Shown: positions 1 through 20,200, counted from the first letter of the stretch. The stretch is DNA of 64,000 bases from Chrysomallon squamiferum (GCA_012295275.1 CM022671.1:12023678-12087677), one strand, 5' to 3'. Notes: generated by a model not told the origin, from the sequence alone. Translations and numbers: made by a program.

Positions 1-103
1 CATTTATAATTAAAATGTATAATAATAATAATAACAATAATAACAATAATTTTATGATTATAGAAACATTAACATAATAAAAATGTTTAATTTGTTTGTT
101 TTG

Positions 104-154
<51 letters not shown>

Positions 155-1825
155 TACTCAATACAGAGTTATACTTATGAAATATTAAAAACAAAAACAC
201 AAAAAAATAAAATAATAAACAATCCCAACAACAATAATATATATATATAGGTACACAATGTATATTAACTTCTGTAATTCTATCTTATTAATATAATTTT
301 AATATTAAAAACTCCTCTCATTTGAAAAGAACTCCCAACATTTTAATAAAATATATAAATAACTAAATCCAAAACCCGGATAGTATTATTTAACCGGTTC
401 TACTCTAATTGTTGCTTAAAACGCTTGAGTTTTTATAATTAGATCATATATATTATCATGTAAAGTGAACAAAATAGATTCCACAGACAAAAAAAAAAAA
501 AAAAATAGAAACAAAATAATAACAATAAATAAATAAATGATGACAAATCGGGCGCAACGGAACTGTTAGTCATCCTGAGTTTTTCCGGTCAATGCCCCGT
601 CTTTCTCACAGCGTATAGACCGAATCTAAAATGTGTTAATGTGTTCCACTCTAGTGACTGTAACTCGAACATACTGGTTTGGCGCTGTATGAAGCGGTAA
701 CGGCGGGTTTTGTATGTATATTATATTATTCATCAAGATGTGCTTGTATTCGCACAACGTAACAGTTACGGAACGCCGTTTTGCCATCTAAACAAAGACT
801 CGTTTTTCGTAAAGCGTAGTTTTCGTTTCGTAAAATATAAATTTTTTTAAAAATAAGCGCCCTTTCATTTTCATATCGACTGAGATTTATTTAGGTTCGA
901 ATGCACACATTTACAAACAGATGCAACTTGCATTTTATTCCAAACAGTTACAAAAAATAATAATAATAATAATAATAAAAAATAAACAAAAATAAAAAAT
1001 GAAAACATGTTTGCAACACGTGTTATTATTATTACTTGGGTTTCACATTAATTAGTCATTTTTGTATTAGTTGTACGCACATACAAATTAATTCGGTGCA
1101 AATGCACATAGGTGACGAGCAGATCGACCTATACGTATTACATCATTCTATATATGATTGTTATATTTTTAGAATTGTCGCAAATAGGTCTTAATTACAT
1201 TACAGTGCAATAACTGATCCAGAATGTTTTATTTATTTAAATGGGGTACTATCAAGGGTCAAAGGCATAAAATCTAATAATAATAATAATAAATACCCCT
1301 ATATATACATGTGCAATCTTTTTGATATTATGACAGTATCAATATTATGACAAAACGGCGCTCCATATACAATACATAAATAATGAACCAGTTTGTGTTT
1401 AACTTTGTACATACGTTCCAAATCAGAACTGAACGTGCCTGTAGTAGTTATTTCTACTCACTTGTAAAGGGTTTCCGGTAAGTACAATCACTAATTATTA
1501 CAATAATACTGCGTTACGACAACAAAACACAAATGTCGCTAAGGAAACCATCGTTCGGCTCGTTTCTTAACGTAATACTCGATTTGTAATTTCCAAGCTC
1601 ATTTTCGTTCGTTAAATTTGAATGTTTTTTGTCGATGCATGATAATAGAATTGTAATTTATAAGCGATATACAATAAATAACCAAGAAAATATTGAATAA
1701 ATTCGAGGAATGAAAAGACTAAGAATAAGTTACTGTTTAAGAAAGATAACTAAAATGTATATAAGCTTATAAGGGGCAACTATTTTATTTCTTAGATCAT
1801 CTGTAATTTACTGATTTCAGAAAAT

Positions 1826-1926
<101 letters not shown>

Positions 1927-4105
1927 AGAGTACAAATACGTATTAGTCCATAGTTCTGTTAACTGTCTTTGTTTCGATACAAGATAGTTATTGGATTCAC
2001 AGATGAATGTCCCAAATTTTTTTATATTTATTTACTTATTATTATTATTATTATTATTATTATCATCATCATCATCTAGATTTTATTAAGTTATTATATT
2101 TTCTTCTTTATAATGAAAATGATATAAAATAATTATAATAATACCCCAACCCACGAATATTTTGAAATCCTCTGATGACCTCCATCTTCTTCTATAAAAG
2201 GTACTGACAAAAGTATATTAATATTAATATATTCAATTTATAAGTTAAATTTATAAATAAATAAATAAATAAATAAAAATATAAATAATGATAGAGTGCA
2301 ATAGTAACAACAACAACAACAAAAATATTTATAATCCAAAGTATAAAATAATATTAAGTATAATGTTCTTTTGTCATAGTTCATTCGTTGAATTAATTAT
2401 TATTATTGTCGTGTTTTATTTAATTATATATTTGTTTATTTATTACTGGCATGAAAATAAGACATTTTTTAAAATCATATTTTACATAATAGTGTAAGTT
2501 AAAAATTGTTGTTGTTTATAATCATTTTAAAATAAAATAAGTAACTGAATGTAATTAAATGTCTTGTTGTTTTTCTTTTACCGTCAATAGCGGAAAAACA
2601 CTGATCTGAAACAGTCACTTTTATCTAATCTTAGTGAGATTCAGTAACTTTTGTTACTAGCTAGTAACCACACAGTTTAAACTTAAATTAGAACTCCAGA
2701 AATGTAGCTTAACGACATTCCGGCCGTACTGCTTAGATCTGCACAGCGTGCGTAGTTCGTATTTTTTGTGTTTTTGTATTCTGGTGGGTTTGGGTCAACC
2801 ATCTTTAAATTTCGTTTTAATGACACTTTGTACCATTTATAAACATGTTTTTAATGTTTATACAGTAATGTACTGTAAAAAAACAAAACCGAAGTAATCA
2901 ATTCTAAAATACATTACTTAGGTTTGAATACTGCCTCTACTGGTAATAGTTTATTTATTTTAATTTAATTTTTTAAAGAAAAAGTAGGGGTTGGAAACTC
3001 CAATTTGACCACTTTATTTTGATTTACTAAATTCTTACGTATTGCAGAACGTTAAAATTATAACATCTTGTATTATGGTGTGCACAAAAAGTACAAATTT
3101 AGATATGAAATATATAATTATGGAGATTAGGAAAATTAAAACGAAATTGAACGAAATTGATAATATGTACGGCGAGATGAGGTGAATGACGTTGAGACGC
3201 TCTGAGCATTCAACAAATAATTGTAATTTTGCTAGTATCATTGCATAGCTTCAAACTTGGATTCAGCATACCTTGAAACCCGTATATTCCAAATTTCATA
3301 TTTTCTGCCAGATTTATACACTTTAATAAAAATGTATCACATATTCAGTCCGCTTGTCGCGTTATCGAACAGTGGTTTGACGTTGTAAAATAAAACTTTA
3401 TAAATCACTTATACGGAGCCACAGTCATAGCCCCACAGCATTTCTAAAGATGCACATAATTGATAAAGTAGAACAATATATACACAAACATTAGTGTAAG
3501 AATGACTAATATAGATTTATTTTCGTGTATAGCACTGAACACACAACAGTAATAACATGTATAATAATATATATCTTGGTTTATCTCGTAATCTTTGGTA
3601 TGTGATACACAACTTGATTATTCATTATTCTAGATGAATATTTTAACAGTTTATTATTATGATAATACTGTCGTTTTCTTATTTCTTCTAATTATTATTC
3701 AGTTGTTTTTTTTTTTTATTATTATTGTTGTTGTATTGATGATCACGATGATGGTTTTATTGTTGTTTTGATGTTTAAAATATATATACGACAACATTAA
3801 TATCATAAAAATATTTTATAACAAAATTATATTTCGAGAAAACTAATAATAATAATAATAATAATAATAAATTGTAAACAAAATCCCACTGAGGCTGTTT
3901 TCCCTGTAAACAAGTTCAATAACTAAGTAGTGGGAGATAACCAAAGTGTTCAAACAGAAATCAGTGTTTATATCTGTATTACGTATGAATGTTTTATGTC
4001 ACTTGAAAAAATATTTTGTATGAAACGTTTCCACTCAACTACGAATAGAGCTCAGGTTGGTCTGTCGATTGTTTACTTTATTTAGATAACAACAGTATAA
4101 TTAAC

Positions 4106-4350
4106 ATTATACTTTCTAGTGTACAAAATTAGTAGGAAAAAAGATCTGGATTCGATTATACTTTCTAGTGTACAAAATTAGTAGGAAAAAAGATCTGGAT
4201 TAGATTATACTTTCTAGTGTACAAAATTAGTAGGAAAAAAGATCTGGATTCGATTATACTTTCTAGTGTACAAAATTAGTAGGAAAAAAGATCTGGATTA
4301 GATTATACTTTCTAGTGTACAAAATTAGTAGGAAAAAAGATCTGAATTCG
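4106..4350. repeat. 49-bp tandem repeat, 5 copies
   Basis: Five consecutive 49-bp units begin ATTATACTTTCTAGTGTACA. Copies 1 and 3 end TGGATTCG, copies 2 and 4 end TGGATTAG, and copy 5 ends TGAATTCG, so the array alternates. Confidence 0.95.
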
Positions 4351-4975
4351 CTGTCTTCAAAGTTTCTCCACTTAAATCGCTGCTGGATGAGAGTTATTTA
4401 ATTAATTGTTTGGAATTCCAGTTACAGATAGTTTTTTTTTTAAAATATTTTTATTCATCTCATAGAATTTAATTTAATTTACGTTATTATCAAATTCTTT
4501 AATGAGTTAGAAGAAAGATAACTGACTATGTATACACAGGTATTCTATGCCATCATTACAAAATTGTACTTTTCGATTAAATATTTCCGGAACGGTATCG
4601 AAGGATTATTTCCGAAATTCATTATTATTAAACTATTACAGATAGTCTCTTACTAAGATCAAATTGTGAGAAAAAAAACCCGGGAATTTAAATATATATT
4701 AAACCGAAATTTCAGTGTGGTCTTTGTGAAATATGTCTTGTTTTGTCAGAACATCAGCTATCAAAATTCATTTTAAGAAAACAGATCCATACATTTCAGT
4801 CAGAACTTTGTGACAGCATTATTGTATTATATAAATTATACAAAATCTGTGTGATATTCAAAATTTAATTACTGGCTGTATTTAATATATTTTAAAAAAC
4901 TGTAATATATAGGAGAAAATATCACAGTGAGTAAGGAATATCTGGTTACCGTCTTGAGATCTGAGCTTTATCCTG

Positions 4976-5170
4976 CACAGAGGCGTAGCGTTGACTGCGA
5001 GCGCCCGGGGCAAGGCGAGTGTATTGCGCACCGCTAATCCGTGCAATTTAGACATTCCCGAGCACCTTCCACTAGTCCAGTACTGAACCTAGCAATTTTT
5101 GCGCTCGGGGCAACTGTCCCTGATATGTCACTACCTACGAAAGTTAGAGCTGCAATCGCCAGTTAACCCG
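4976..5170. mobile_element. Possible MITE/SINE-like insertion (CAGAGGCGTAGC end)
   Basis: A G+C-rich island in AT-rich DNA begins CAGAGGCGTAGCGTTGACTG and holds two similar blocks, GCGCCCGGGGCAA and GCGCTCGGGGCAA. Ends of the CAGRGGCGTAGC type are common at non-autonomous hAT-like elements in animals (general knowledge). The right end and a target duplication are not clear. Confidence 0.35.
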
Positions 5171-5461
5171 AGCAGAATAAAGCTGGTAGTTTAAAGCAGT
5201 AACCAGTTATTTCTTTTATATATATATAATTATATTACTTTTTTGAAAACGTTTATATATTGATGTATAGTTTTTTTAGGCAACAACGAAATAATTACGC
5301 ATGAATCCACTACTACTGTGGAGAGCAGTGAGTTAAGAAATAAAACAGTTAATTTCATTTAGTTTTTTCCGATTGAAGAATAAAAGAAATAACTGGCCTA
5401 AAAAAAGCTTTACTATATTGCATCAATATATAAACTTTCGTTTTCAAAAAAGTTATAAAAT

Positions 5462-5878
<417 letters not shown>

Positions 5879-6422
5879 TATTGGTTTAAATCTTACTTTT
5901 TGGAAAACTTATTTACAAACATACATACACACATGCAGATAACCATAGACACATATACACTGTTCAAACTATATATGTATGTATATACATATGCGAGTGT
6001 GTGTATGTATCTGTATCTGTGTGTTTGTATATATATGTATGTATGTGTATGTGTATATATATATATGTATATATGTGTATGTGTGTGTATGTAAATAAGT
6101 AATTTATCGAAGTAAAAAGCTAAATTTTAATAATCAATTCCCGAAAATATAGACATTTATTTAGTCATCATATCTTGCCATTTTTTATTGTGATTGCAAC
6201 TGATATACATCTACATCTACATCTATCTATTTATATAGATAGATAGATATATATATATTTCCTTTCAAAACTTATTTTCATTTAAATTTGATGTTAGTGG
6301 CTAATTTTTTAATTTGCAGTATTTTTTAAATTTTTTCTTTTTTTTTTTTTTTAGGTTCTTGCTATAGATAGTGTTATCTCCACTTTGTCAGGTATTGAAA
6401 TTTATCTCGTAATTGTGTCACG

Positions 6423-11542
<5,120 letters not shown>

Positions 11543-11588
11543 AATGGTTTAATAGTTCAAATTTTGCATTTTGAAAAGACAATGCTTG

Positions 11589-11594
11589 AATAAA
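11589..11594 (+). terminator. Candidate poly(A) signal of SRM
   Basis: AATAAA lies about 47 bp after the SRM stop codon, the expected place for a cleavage/polyadenylation signal. This is seen in sequence only; transcript ends are not known. Confidence 0.55.
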
Positions 11595-12998
11595 ACATTA
11601 ATTCAGTAGCTAAGTGTACTTCAGGGTTTTTTAAATTTTGTGATTCTTTTTTTCTTCTTCTTTCTTCATTTTATTCTCTAAATTAAATCAATGGGTGTGT
11701 GTGTGTGTGTGTGTGTATGTAAGTGTGTGGTTTTTTCATTCATAATTACCAACATTTATGAACCACATCTATCATGTTCTCATTTTGAGAGTTAAATAAC
11801 CTTCTGGTGCTTTTTTAATGTGAATTTTATAAAAGATAAAAGATATGTATTACCTGCAGAAAGATGTCATATAAATCTAATAATCAAGAATCTAAAAACA
11901 TTTCCATCATTTTTTTGACACTACCACAAGAACTGAGATCATTACATCACCTGATCAACGTGTGATCATATATTCTGTTCAACAGTTACCCAATTTAGCT
12001 AATACATGCAGACAACCTTGCTCAAGTCACAGTATGTAGTTCATAAAATGTATTATATAGATTATCAAATGAGTATAATAAAATCAAAGGATGGAACAGA
12101 ATGATAAAGATAATTCTATTCTGTTAATATTTATACTTAAATGTATTTAAGATTTTTATGTAATTCTACAAAAAAAAATCTTGTAAAAGATACAAAGTAT
12201 TACCAAACAGTTAAAAAATGTTACTGAAAAATTAATGGTGTGAAGTATATTTTTCTCACGAGGACAGTCTGGCATTATACCTAGTCCAGAAACTAATTTT
12301 TGAGTTAACCACTTACTTATAAAGGAAAACCATTTTCTAGTTTCTAGAGGTTTTATTCTTAGCTTAAATTATTTTTTTATAGTTTTTCTTTTTATATTTA
12401 CATATTCACTTCTTTTATCTTTCTTTCATAGGTTTTCTTTTCTTATCTATATATTCAGATCTTGTTCCTTCCTGTGAACACCTACAATACATTATTCTGT
12501 GATTGCTTTTTCAGCTGTTCCATTTTTTACATTTAGTATTTTCTAGATTGTTTAAGTAACAGCAATAAAACAATTTATATCTGAAAATTAGTTTTCTTTT
12601 CTGTATATAAAATATCTGTAATATTGCATAGGATAATTAAATTTCTCAATTTAGAAAATGAAGATGCTTCCAGTTTTATGAACTAGATTTGTACAAATAG
12701 TGCCCATACTTTTCTGTTTTATACGATGCTTCCATATTAAAATCTCCATGCTGGAGATTATTCATTATAAACTGTCAACCAAAATTTTACTCATCCTTTT
12801 TTTATTTTCTAAATTTATAGTACCATCACAAATGAGAACAAAGACAAATGAGGAATTAAAATAAAGATGTATATTATTTATTATTATATATATATACACA
12901 TTTTTAGCAGTATGACTGATAGAAGTAGCTCTATTTAGAAACATTGTTCTGCAATGCATCCATTAAACTGTTTGTGGTATAATTTGGATAAAGAGTTC

Positions 12999-15417
12999 TC
13001 ACTGCCCTGGAGCAGACAAACTTTTATCCATAAACTTCCTCTTGGCAAAACACAGCCACCACTGAAAAAAATTAAATTAAAGAAAAATGTAATTATTTAA
13101 AAAAAAAAAAATAATATATATATATAAAGTACATAAATATGCTGTTCTCATTAACTATAATTATTACTGATTAAATAACATATTTTTCAGTAAAGATTCA
13201 TATCCTAGGATGATCGTTGACATTTACAACAGTCAAAAATATTTTGATGGAAATCTGCTATTTTCAGATTTGGATAACAAAATGTTTCATTTCAAAATTT
13301 GCATATATTATTAGACTTCTGAGGCAAAGATATACATCTGTGTTTATTTTGATTTACCTTGCTGGGTTTGTCTGTGGCAGGATCAAAGACTTTCTCACAA
13401 AGTCTGTTTCCAGTTTCTTGTCGCAACTGCTGAAGGTAAGATCTCATTGTGTCTATAGTTTGAAAAACAAAATGTTACTTAACAATCATTTATGGAAAAA
13501 GGATAACAAGTTTACTGTGTAATTTTCTTTTTATTTAAGAAAAGAAAATTGACCTATGATTATATCAAGCTGCAAACTGTGAAAGGTTACAAGATCTGTC
13601 CTTGTCAGTTTATGATGATTTATAAAAGATATTGATTCTGGTCTGTGGGAAAATAAATATATATCTCATGCACTGTCTACTGCAAAATCAATTATTTAAT
13701 AACAATTTTTCAAATAAAATATGTTGAAGTTCTGTTAAACATTTATTTCTAATTGTTGATTTCCATTTTTTATTTTTAAAAAAGACAAGTTCCTATAATT
13801 TAATCTAAAACTGGAAATATAGTTGCTACAATGTGAAGCTTATAAAATCTGATTTACAGAATTTCTTAATAACAAACCTAATAAAGGCTAAAGACTGTAA
13901 TATCTAACTGAGAAAACAAACATCTACTACAACTTGTTATTATCAATACATATTAATACATTTGTATTTATTCGTATGTGATCAGTTCACAGCTATAAAC
14001 ACAAGTTACCTTCTTCTGATCTGTTTCGAGGTTTGGCATACATGGCATTCAGTGGAAACTGAGAATCTCCAGGTATAGGAAAATTGGAAATTCCAAGAGT
14101 ATACATTTCTTTTTCACCTTGATTTCTGGATGAGCACTGTTCAGAAACAAATTTTTAAAATCATGTAAGCTAAATTTTAGTAAAAAAAAACATTTTTATT
14201 AAATTAATCTTTATATTATAATGAGAGGATATGAAAAGGATAATTTTTAAAATATACACTTTTTTATTCAGATATTAAAATACAAGAAAAAAACCATATA
14301 ATAATAATAATAGCATAATAAAAAATAAATAAATTATCTTAATCACAGACTAAAATATTAAACAAGTCTTTATATAAATAATATATTAATATGTATATAC
14401 AAATATTGTGTGTGTGTGGGTGTGTGGAGGAGGCAAAAACAAACCTTTTGAAACTTTTTTAAACATTCACTTATATAGAGTGTTAGATATATAAGTGTTC
14501 TGTCTGCTTCACTCTGAAAAAAACATTTATTATGATTTCATTTAGACAACATGAAAACTGATTGCATACTCAGTAACTTAATAACTGCTGAGAAACTTAA
14601 TTTGTATTTATCACATTTAGTATAAATTTATACTAGTTAACTTTTTGAATAATATTTATTCATCTTTAAATTTGTTTATAGAATAGATAATTGCAAAACA
14701 AATAAGTTTTTTTTTGTATTTCCTTGAAGTAATTCAAATCTTCATAAGTATATCTATATCTATATATATAGATATGAAGATTGTATATAAACAAACATAC
14801 ACATCATAATAAAATATTTTATAAGAATATTTGCAGAGATTCATAATTATAGTAATATACATTATTAAAAGAAGGACACACATAATTTATATAACTCATC
14901 ACAAAGCTTTTTCAGAGTAGGTTAAACATTTCACAAACATTTATTATTAATAATCACAAACGCTTCATGAATGTATCAAACATGATGTATAAAATAAACT
15001 CCACTGTGTGATAGTGTGTCATTTTTGGGGTCATATCTATTATTAACTAATTGAATATAATTTGTTTGTAATAAAAACTTACTTTAATTTCATAATTTCT
15101 GAAGAAAATATTAGCTTTGAAAAAGTAAATAGCTTCATCAATGATATCTTGTTCACCAGCTGAAATAAAATAAACTCCTTGATTATTTTAAATTGCAGAA
15201 AATACTATAACAACAAAACTCACAACCCCCAACACATAGATATATTAAGCTGAAAAAAAGAAGTAATATAAATAATCAAAACCAATAATGATTATCAGTG
15301 AAGGTGAGTACTCACAGTTTCTAGGGGCTGGGCCCTTATACTGAGTTCTGATTGGAAGCAGAGCCATGTTACCAGTTAGCTGAGGTGCTTGTACAAACTG
15401 AGAATGGTAGGCCTTGA

Positions 15418-15454
<37 letters not shown>

Positions 15455-16017
15455 GCAGTACTAATAAAACCTATATATAATTAACCTTTGAAAGAACTGT
15501 ACACTGATCTTGATGTCTACAGTGTAAATGAAAGTCAATTATCACAACTTAGAAAAGGACTTTTTATAATCTCTGAAATTCAGAGAAATTATTCTTTTAT
15601 CTTTCTGGTTTGTTTACACTCTATGTCACCATAATTTTAATCTGTTTATCATCATGTTTTGTCATACACCAGTAAATAATAAATTATTAATAATTTTCCT
15701 GTGACTCCAGCTGTCCTGTTAAGTTAGAAGGCTACAATACTAGCAATATTTTTTTTCGTTTTAATATACTAATAGTAATACTACTACTAATAATAATAAA
15801 CCTCATATTATGGTACTTGTAGTTACAGAGCTTTGGGATAGCTGTTTTTGTGTACGTATTATTATTATTATTTCATATAAATGATATTTGATTTAATATC
15901 TTTATTATTTATTTTAAAAAAGAAGGAAATTCGTCTTTTTAACTTGTCAAACTTTATTATTTTATATTATATACTTTTTAATGGAATTTTTTTATACTAG
16001 AAATAACTAACCGGCAT
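12999..16017 (-). CDS. ARPC3: Arp2/3 complex subunit 3 (p21-Arc), 7 coding exons
   Basis: Structural subunit of the seven-protein Arp2/3 complex, which nucleates branched actin filaments at the cell cortex. Coding exons, read on the minus strand: 16017-16012 (ATG CCG only), 15412-15316, 15159-15083, 14513-14445, 14136-14010, 13452-13358, 13061-12999. Phases are consistent and give 177 aa, against 178 in human. Recognisable segments are [43 protein letters not shown] (with one change, YFF for YYF), [46 protein letters not shown] and DKPSKWW. The tiny first coding exon with only two codons would be missed by simple ORF calling. A candidate AATAAA on the minus strand is near 12877-12882. The gene is divergent from GPN3 and convergent with SRM. 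Confidence 0.96.
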
Positions 16018-16908
16018 GGTAGAATAGTTTTTGTTTTTGTTTTTAATCAGCAATTCAGTTCAAGAACGAAAAGTTGTAACACACCCCAAGTACTTCCGTG
16101 TTGTTTAAAGCGGATTTAAAACGGAGCACCAGTTTGTTCGGGTCCCACTAATTATAATACAGGGGAGGACGACAAGTTCAAATAACAACAGAAGGGCGAA
16201 CATTTGTCCAGTAATACAGTTATATAACAGTCCTTGCTACTATAACATTCGTATGCATTTGTTAAGTCTAAACAAACTGTGTCAAAACCCCAATACTCAA
16301 TTATGACAGCAAATGCAGAATTAGCATCAATTAATTCATAAACACAGATACATGTATTTTAAATGTGATTATTTTATTATTGTTTACTGAATTCTTATCT
16401 TAAAGATGATACTATTTTACCAAAAAATTATATAATTTAATATCTTTGACAAATGTAGATGCTACTGTTGATTTTTTTTTTTCTCATTATTTAATTATTT
16501 TCCTGGTTTTTGTCGGTTGTTATCGGTAATTAATACATCCGAATATTTATTTTCTGTTGTCCAGACTATAGAAATCGAGAATAACGGTTTGATTAACGAG
16601 ACACGTTAGAACCTTTACTTCGTTAACAGGTACGGCAGCCGTGTGCCAGACTAAAGATACATCAAACGTGCGCTGGCGCATATTATCTATCCTTCTTTTT
16701 TCTTTTTTTAAACTATAGAAAGATTTGAAAATTTAAATTTTATAGAACTGTATTATATATAAGCACAGAACCTGCTGGAATCGTATCTCTCGGAAACGAG
16801 CGCGAAAGAAATACTTCAGTTAAATAATAAAATACACCGAAATTTCAAGCTTGTATATCTATAATCGAAACATTGTAGTGTGACTTTATAGTACTTCCAA
16901 ATTTGGTA

Positions 16909-16945
<37 letters not shown>

Positions 16946-17291
16946 ATAGCTTCTTGCATTTGCCAAATGGTACTTGTGGCAGTGATGTTTTTTCTTGGGC
17001 GGGGAGGGTACGTTTGTTGTATCCCCAGCTATCCACATAATCATATGAATACGGCAACATATATATTGATATGATGCCGTACGGCAGTATTTCTATTTCT
17101 GAAATGTCTTGGAATACGGCATAAATGTGTGTATTCGCGAAAGAACTACTTAATCCCTAGCCTCTCAATGGATACGGCTGCCGTACCTGTAGCCAGAGCC
17201 TAAATTTAACCAGTCTATAAACAAATGCATGTGATTATTTAAAGCAACTATTATTTTACGAATTTGAATAGACATTATTTATCTGCACAAA
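16018..17291. promoter_or_regulatory. Shared upstream region of ARPC3 and GPN3 (probable bidirectional promoter)
   Basis: The start codons of ARPC3 (minus) and GPN3 (plus) face away from each other across about 1.27 kb. The stretch has more CpG than its surroundings, especially around 16070-16150, 16620-16680 and 17060-17190. It holds a (GT)n tract near 16911-16943 and six copies of TACGGCA or its complement between 16631 and 17185. No TATA box or transcription start is claimed. A promoter role is inferred from the head-to-head arrangement. Confidence 0.5.
16626..17190. repeat. Region bounded by a 19-bp inverted repeat; possible MITE
   Basis: The arm at 16626-16644, ACAGGTACGGCAGCCGTGT, matches the reverse complement of 17172-17190 at 18 of 19 positions. 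The 565-bp interior has no ORF and carries a GT microsatellite and further TACGGCA copies, including the perfect palindrome TGCCGTACGGCA at 17075-17086. It could be a small inverted-repeat transposon or a pair of regulatory sites. No clear target-site duplication was seen. Confidence 0.45.
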
Positions 17292-20200
17292 ATGAAATAT
17301 GCTCAACTAGTTATGGGACCTGCAGGAAGTGGGAAGGTATGTTTATATATCAGAACTACAACTGTAAAGTGTAATGTAAAAGAAAAAGGAAAAAAAGCTA
17401 TCAAGTATCACTATCAGTATGATAGTTACATAATAACATAGTATCACTATCAGTATCACTGAATCATGATACTACTATTACTAGTATTAATATTAGTGTT
17501 ATTATTACTATTATTCATTATTGTGAATCATTGAAATGCAGAATCGGTGAATGCACAGCTATCAGCTATCATAATTTGCTCATATTCATAAGTGAGTATT
17601 TCATTCATATTAATTCTGATATTATTATAACTTAATAAGCATGACACTTTTTTTTTATGATTAATATTTTAATTATTTAATTATCTGATCATAATGTGTA
17701 AAGGATAATAATCAATTTAATGATAGCATTGATATTTATTTAAATTATTATTCTGATAAACAGTCAACATACTTAAAATAAATGTTATTTAAATAATTTT
17801 TGTAAGTGACATTAAAACAAAAACAAAAACATATTTTTTTTCATGCCTGAGTGACCTATCATATCATTATCAAAGAATAACTGCTATAAAAAATATAATT
17901 ATGGATATATATATATATAGTAATTTAAAAAAAATAATAATAATAAAAAGGAAAATAACATTTTTAAGATATATTTAATATATTCATCTATATTTTATTT
18001 CAAACATTGATAATTATTTTCAGTCAACGTTTTGCTCTAACATAGTGAAGCACTGTGAGGTGATAGGACGTACTGTGCAGGTAATAAATCTTGATCCAGC
18101 AGCTGAACACTTTGATTACCCTGTGTACGCAGGTAAATTTATCATTCATAGTGTATTAGAAATTTCTGTTAAAGACTGAATTAGACACACATGCACACAC
18201 ACACACACACACACACAAAAATACACTCATACTGGGAGTCATAACAATTTCTGTTTGCTAACCTACTATATTCCTTAATCTGCCTCACTTGACCCACATT
18301 GTTTATTGACCTTTATTACTAATTTGTTGAACTTTTCTTCAGCTGAAAAGAATTAACAATCTAGGAGATATAATGTTTTAAACTAGTCAATATAAGGTAT
18401 TGGATAACATGTTGGTCTTATATTATACAGAGAAAGCAATTTGAGGAAATCATAAGCCCATTACTCTTTATCAAGCATGTCCTTTTTACTGTCAGAGATC
18501 TGACCAAAACAGAGATTCATTCCGTGTATTATCCCAAAAATACAAAACAGCAAGTCCAACCTAAGCAGTGTATTTTAGTGTATGCTTTTCCCAGAAATTA
18601 GTTTTTCATTTTAAATTAGTCTATATCCAACTTACTCAAGTTACTGTACATAAGTTTTTCCAAGTATTAATTATAAATATTGATGTAAACTTTAAATATA
18701 AATGTCAGTGAATCTTTGTGTTAACAATGTAATAGAAAAAGAAGTTTATCTTATAATATCTGCTTATTACTCTAGATATCAGAGAATTAATTCATATAGA
18801 TGATGCAATGGAAGATACTGTCCTTCAGTTTGGTCCTAATGGAGGACTTATCTTCTGCATGGAGTAAGTAGATATTAATATACAGTATAGTTGCTCTGTA
18901 CATTTGATTGTTTCTAACAGTTAGTCAGAATACATTTATTTACATACTTAAATCTATCTATTTAATTTGTTTCAGAAAATTAAAAAAAATAAATGATGAG
19001 TATGAAAACCTGATCCTACCATAGATACCCTTTTTCAGTTGTAACAATGTATATTTGTCTTACTCCTTTCCTCAGACAGGAGAACATATACCAGACCTTT
19101 TTGGGCCACTGCCTGGAATAGGATGTGCATTTTATCAATAATGAAATAATATCTATAATGGCTTTTATTTGTGATAAACCTGATGTTTAATGCCTAATAA
19201 GAATTAGCAATTAATATTAAAATATGGGACATTTTAAAAAACAGCATTCATCTCATTAGAATTTACTAAATAACAACAATTTGTGTACAGGTATTTAGCT
19301 CAGAATTTTGACTGGTTACAAGAGCAGTTAGATGACATTGATGATGACTACATTCTGTTTGACTGTCCAGGTAAAATACAAATATTTGAGCTATTTTGTT
19401 TTTGCTGAAATAGTAAGCAGCAATTACAACAAGTAATTTTCTATATATTTATATAAGTAGAAACCATGTTTTCTATATATATATATTTATATATATAGAA
19501 AACATGATTCCTACTTATAAATTTATTATAGTTTAGTGATTAAAATTAAATTAATGGATGTTCCATTACAGAAATATTAATTAATTTTCAACAAGATGTG
19601 TACACATTCATATTTACTATTGTTTAACATTCATAAATTGAAGTATTTTTTGTTCTGAGTATTCTCATTTAGTAATTCCTGTTTGGCCTATTAAATATTG
19701 TTTTTTGTTTTTTTATTCTAAAGGTCAGATTGAACTCTACACACACATTCCTGTGTTCAGACAGTTGGTAGATACACTGCAAAACTGGAATTTCCGTATA
19801 TGTGGAGTATTCCTCATTGACGCCCAGTTCATGATAGAAGCATCAAAGTTTGTGTCTGGGGTAATGGCTGCTTTGTCAACTATGGTGAGCCTGGAGATCT
19901 CTCACATCAATGTTTTAACCAAACTCGATTTGCTTAGTAAGAGAGCAAAAAAAGAAGTGGAAAGGTAAGAAATTTTGCATATATAGAGACATTTCTTTCA
20001 TATGATAAGTTATTTTATATTTTGTGGTGTGTTTTCATAAAGACATTTTCTTTAAAACTGTAAAAATGCTGATAGCATTTTGAATTTAATTAGATTTCAG
20101 TGCAACTCAAATTTAATGCTCATTAAATTTTTTTACACTTAAATTGGTTAAATAATTTTGGCTTCATTTGGACAGCATGCTAAGGATTTTTTTAGTTTAA

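Noticed and set aside
2288-2497. 69-aa ORF with a hydrophobic stretch
   Set aside because: Low-complexity Asn/Ile/Tyr content in AT-rich DNA; no supporting splice sites or similarity.
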